This document shows, piece by piece, positions 22,210 through 23,219 of a stretch of 23,219 bases of DNA. A program made the position numbers and the translations under genes. Positions within the stretch are counted from its first letter, which is position 1, and every line of letters begins with the position of its first letter. The stretch is taken from NCBI GenBank assembly GCA_023431285.1, contig JAEYXN010000150.1, positions 1 through 23,219 on the forward strand, written 5' to 3'. A model generated the notes under the pieces. The model saw only the letters and a list, made by a program, of their open reading frames with translations, was not told where the DNA came from and ran no database searches. The DNA comes from Bacteroidota bacterium. GTDB taxonomy: Bacteria; Bacteroidota; Bacteroidia; Cytophagales; Cyclobacteriaceae.

Positions 22210-23219
22210 ATGAAAGAAACAAAGAAGATATACTGGAAAGGTATCGAGGAACTCGCTAACAATCCTGATGTTGTGAAAAACGCACAGCAGGAGTTTGCGC
22301 AGCCTGGTCCGGAAGAGGATCTCGGCCACACGCGCCGTGACTTTCTAAAGATGATGGGCTTCGGTTTGTCTGCGGCGGCAATCGCGGCTTGCGAGGCTCC
22401 TGTGCGCAAGGCGATCCCTTATGTCAACAAACCGTTCGATCTGGAACCCAGTATTCCTAATTACTACGCAACGTCTTACATCAATGGTGGCGAGTATTGC
22501 AGTATCGTAGTTAAGACTCGCGAAGGCAGACCGATCAAGATTGAACCTAACGCATTGTCGTCGGTGACCAAAGGTGGTATCAACGCACAGGTGGAAGCTT
22601 CGGTCTTATCATTATATGACAACTCGAGACTCCAGGGTCCGAGAGCGGCTGCAAAGCCAGTGAAGTGGGCTGACCTTGATAGTGACGTTATCGCTAAACT
22701 TGATCAGGTGGCAGGAGCCGGGGGGCAGATCCGCATCGTAAGTAACTCAGTGATCAGCCCGAGCACAAAGGCTGTGATCGAAAAATTTAAGGCAAAATAT
22801 TCGAGCACTCAGCATATTCAATACGACCAATCTTCTGCTTACGGAATGCTGAAGGCTAATGAGCAGTCTTTCGGGACCGCGTTCATTCCTTCTTACGATT
22901 TTAGTAAGGCAAAGGTCATCGTTAGTATTGCTGCCGATTTCCTCAATAGCTGGATAGCACCGATCGAGTCAACCGTACAATACGGTAAGACCCGTGAGAT
23001 CGGAGAGGATAAAAAAGATATGTCGCGCCACTACCAGTTTGAGTCTATTCTTTCTCTCACTGGTGCAAACGCAGACTACAGAACTCAAATCAAACCTTCT
23101 CAGGAAGGCGCAGTAGCCGTAACGTTGTACAATCTGCTTGCAGCCAAGGCAGGCAGATCATCTGTTAGTGGTGGCGGCACATTCAAGAACCTGGAGAAAG
23201 CTGCAAGCGATCTCTGGGC
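22210..23219 (+). CDS. actB: Alternative Complex III subunit ActB, 5' part (cut by window end)
   Basis: The iron-sulphur, molybdopterin-oxidoreductase-like subunit of Alternative Complex III. The frame is open from ATG 22210 to the window end (about 336 residues of a protein usually near 1000). AAAGGA upstream could be a ribosome site. A twin-arginine motif R42-R43-D-F-L-K is followed by a hydrophobic stretch ending in I58-A-A-C61, which also fits a lipobox. The early region 'GEYCSIVVKTREGRPIKIEPN' resembles molybdopterin enzymes, but the N-terminal CxxC-type cluster seen in active Mo enzymes is absent from this part, as expected for ActB. The region carrying the iron-sulphur ligands lies beyond the window. 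It follows actA by 42 bases. Confidence 0.9.
   Translation, partial: MKETKKIYWKGIEELANNPDVVKNAQQEFAQPGPEEDLGHTRRDFLKMMGFGLSAAAIAACEAPVRKAIPYVNKPFDLEPSIPNYYATSYINGGEYCSIVVKTREGRPIKIEPNALSSVTKGGINAQVEASVLSLYDNSRLQGPRAAAKPVKWADLDSDVIAKLDQVAGAGGQIRIVSNSVISPSTKAVIEKFKAKYSSTQHIQYDQSSAYGMLKANEQSFGTAFIPSYDFSKAKVIVSIAADFLNSWIAPIESTVQYGKTREIGEDKKDMSRHYQFESILSLTGANADYRTQIKPSQEGAVAVTLYNLLAAKAGRSSVSGGGTFKNLEKAASDLW

Noticed and set aside
1..23219. CRISPR array, defence island, prophage or insertion sequence
   Set aside because: No regularly spaced repeats, transposase, integrase or restriction-type proteins were seen; gene content is mostly housekeeping.

Overview
The window looks like chromosomal DNA of a Bacteroidota (Cytophagales-like) bacterium. 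Three things point there. The arginine cluster carries a transcarbamylase of the N-succinyl/N-acetyl-ornithine type instead of ordinary ArgF. The respiratory genes are those of Alternative Complex III. Several promoters match the Bacteroidota consensus (TTTG at -33, TAnnTTTG at -7) with little Shine-Dalgarno signal. No tRNA, rRNA, CRISPR array, insertion sequence or phage gene is visible.

Layout. Positions 2-493 hold the 3' end of a DUF2130 protein, closed by a strong terminator. A gene-poor, AT-rich stretch follows (559-1178). From 1179 a GNAT acyltransferase precedes a tight + strand operon: argG-argC-argD-argF'-argB-argE-(isochorismatase-like)-argH (2106-10189). Four of its junctions overlap or abut, so it should be translated as a unit. 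The GNAT (probable N-acylglutamate synthase), ArgB, ArgC, ArgD, ArgF', ArgE, ArgG and ArgH together give a complete glutamate-to-arginine route. It runs through N-acyl-ornithine and N-acyl-citrulline, so the deacylase acts after the transcarbamylase. The argG 5' leader contains a long stem-loop.

After the operon come a beta-barrel-like outer-membrane protein with a Trp/Asp-rich segment, a disordered acidic protein, a TerB-like protein, an M3 oligoendopeptidase and an SDR oxidoreductase. Next, on the minus strand, are a small secreted protein, a MarR regulator, a YceI protein and the tRNA1(Val) A37 methyltransferase. An 18-bp perfect palindrome lies upstream of yceI and is a good candidate MarR operator. 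A Gfo/Idh/MocA oxidoreductase (+) converges on a serine beta-lactamase-like hydrolase (-), which is divergent from a TIGR02757 (DUF2400) gene (+).

The window ends in the start of an Alternative Complex III operon behind a consensus promoter: actA, here a fusion of a monohaem cytochrome c domain and a pentahaem domain, then actB, which is cut by the window edge.

Most of this is housekeeping. The points most worth a second look are the argG leader hairpin, the residue at the transcarbamylase specificity position (Val90), the Cys-to-Ser isochorismatase-like protein inside the arginine operon, and the MarR/YceI palindrome.
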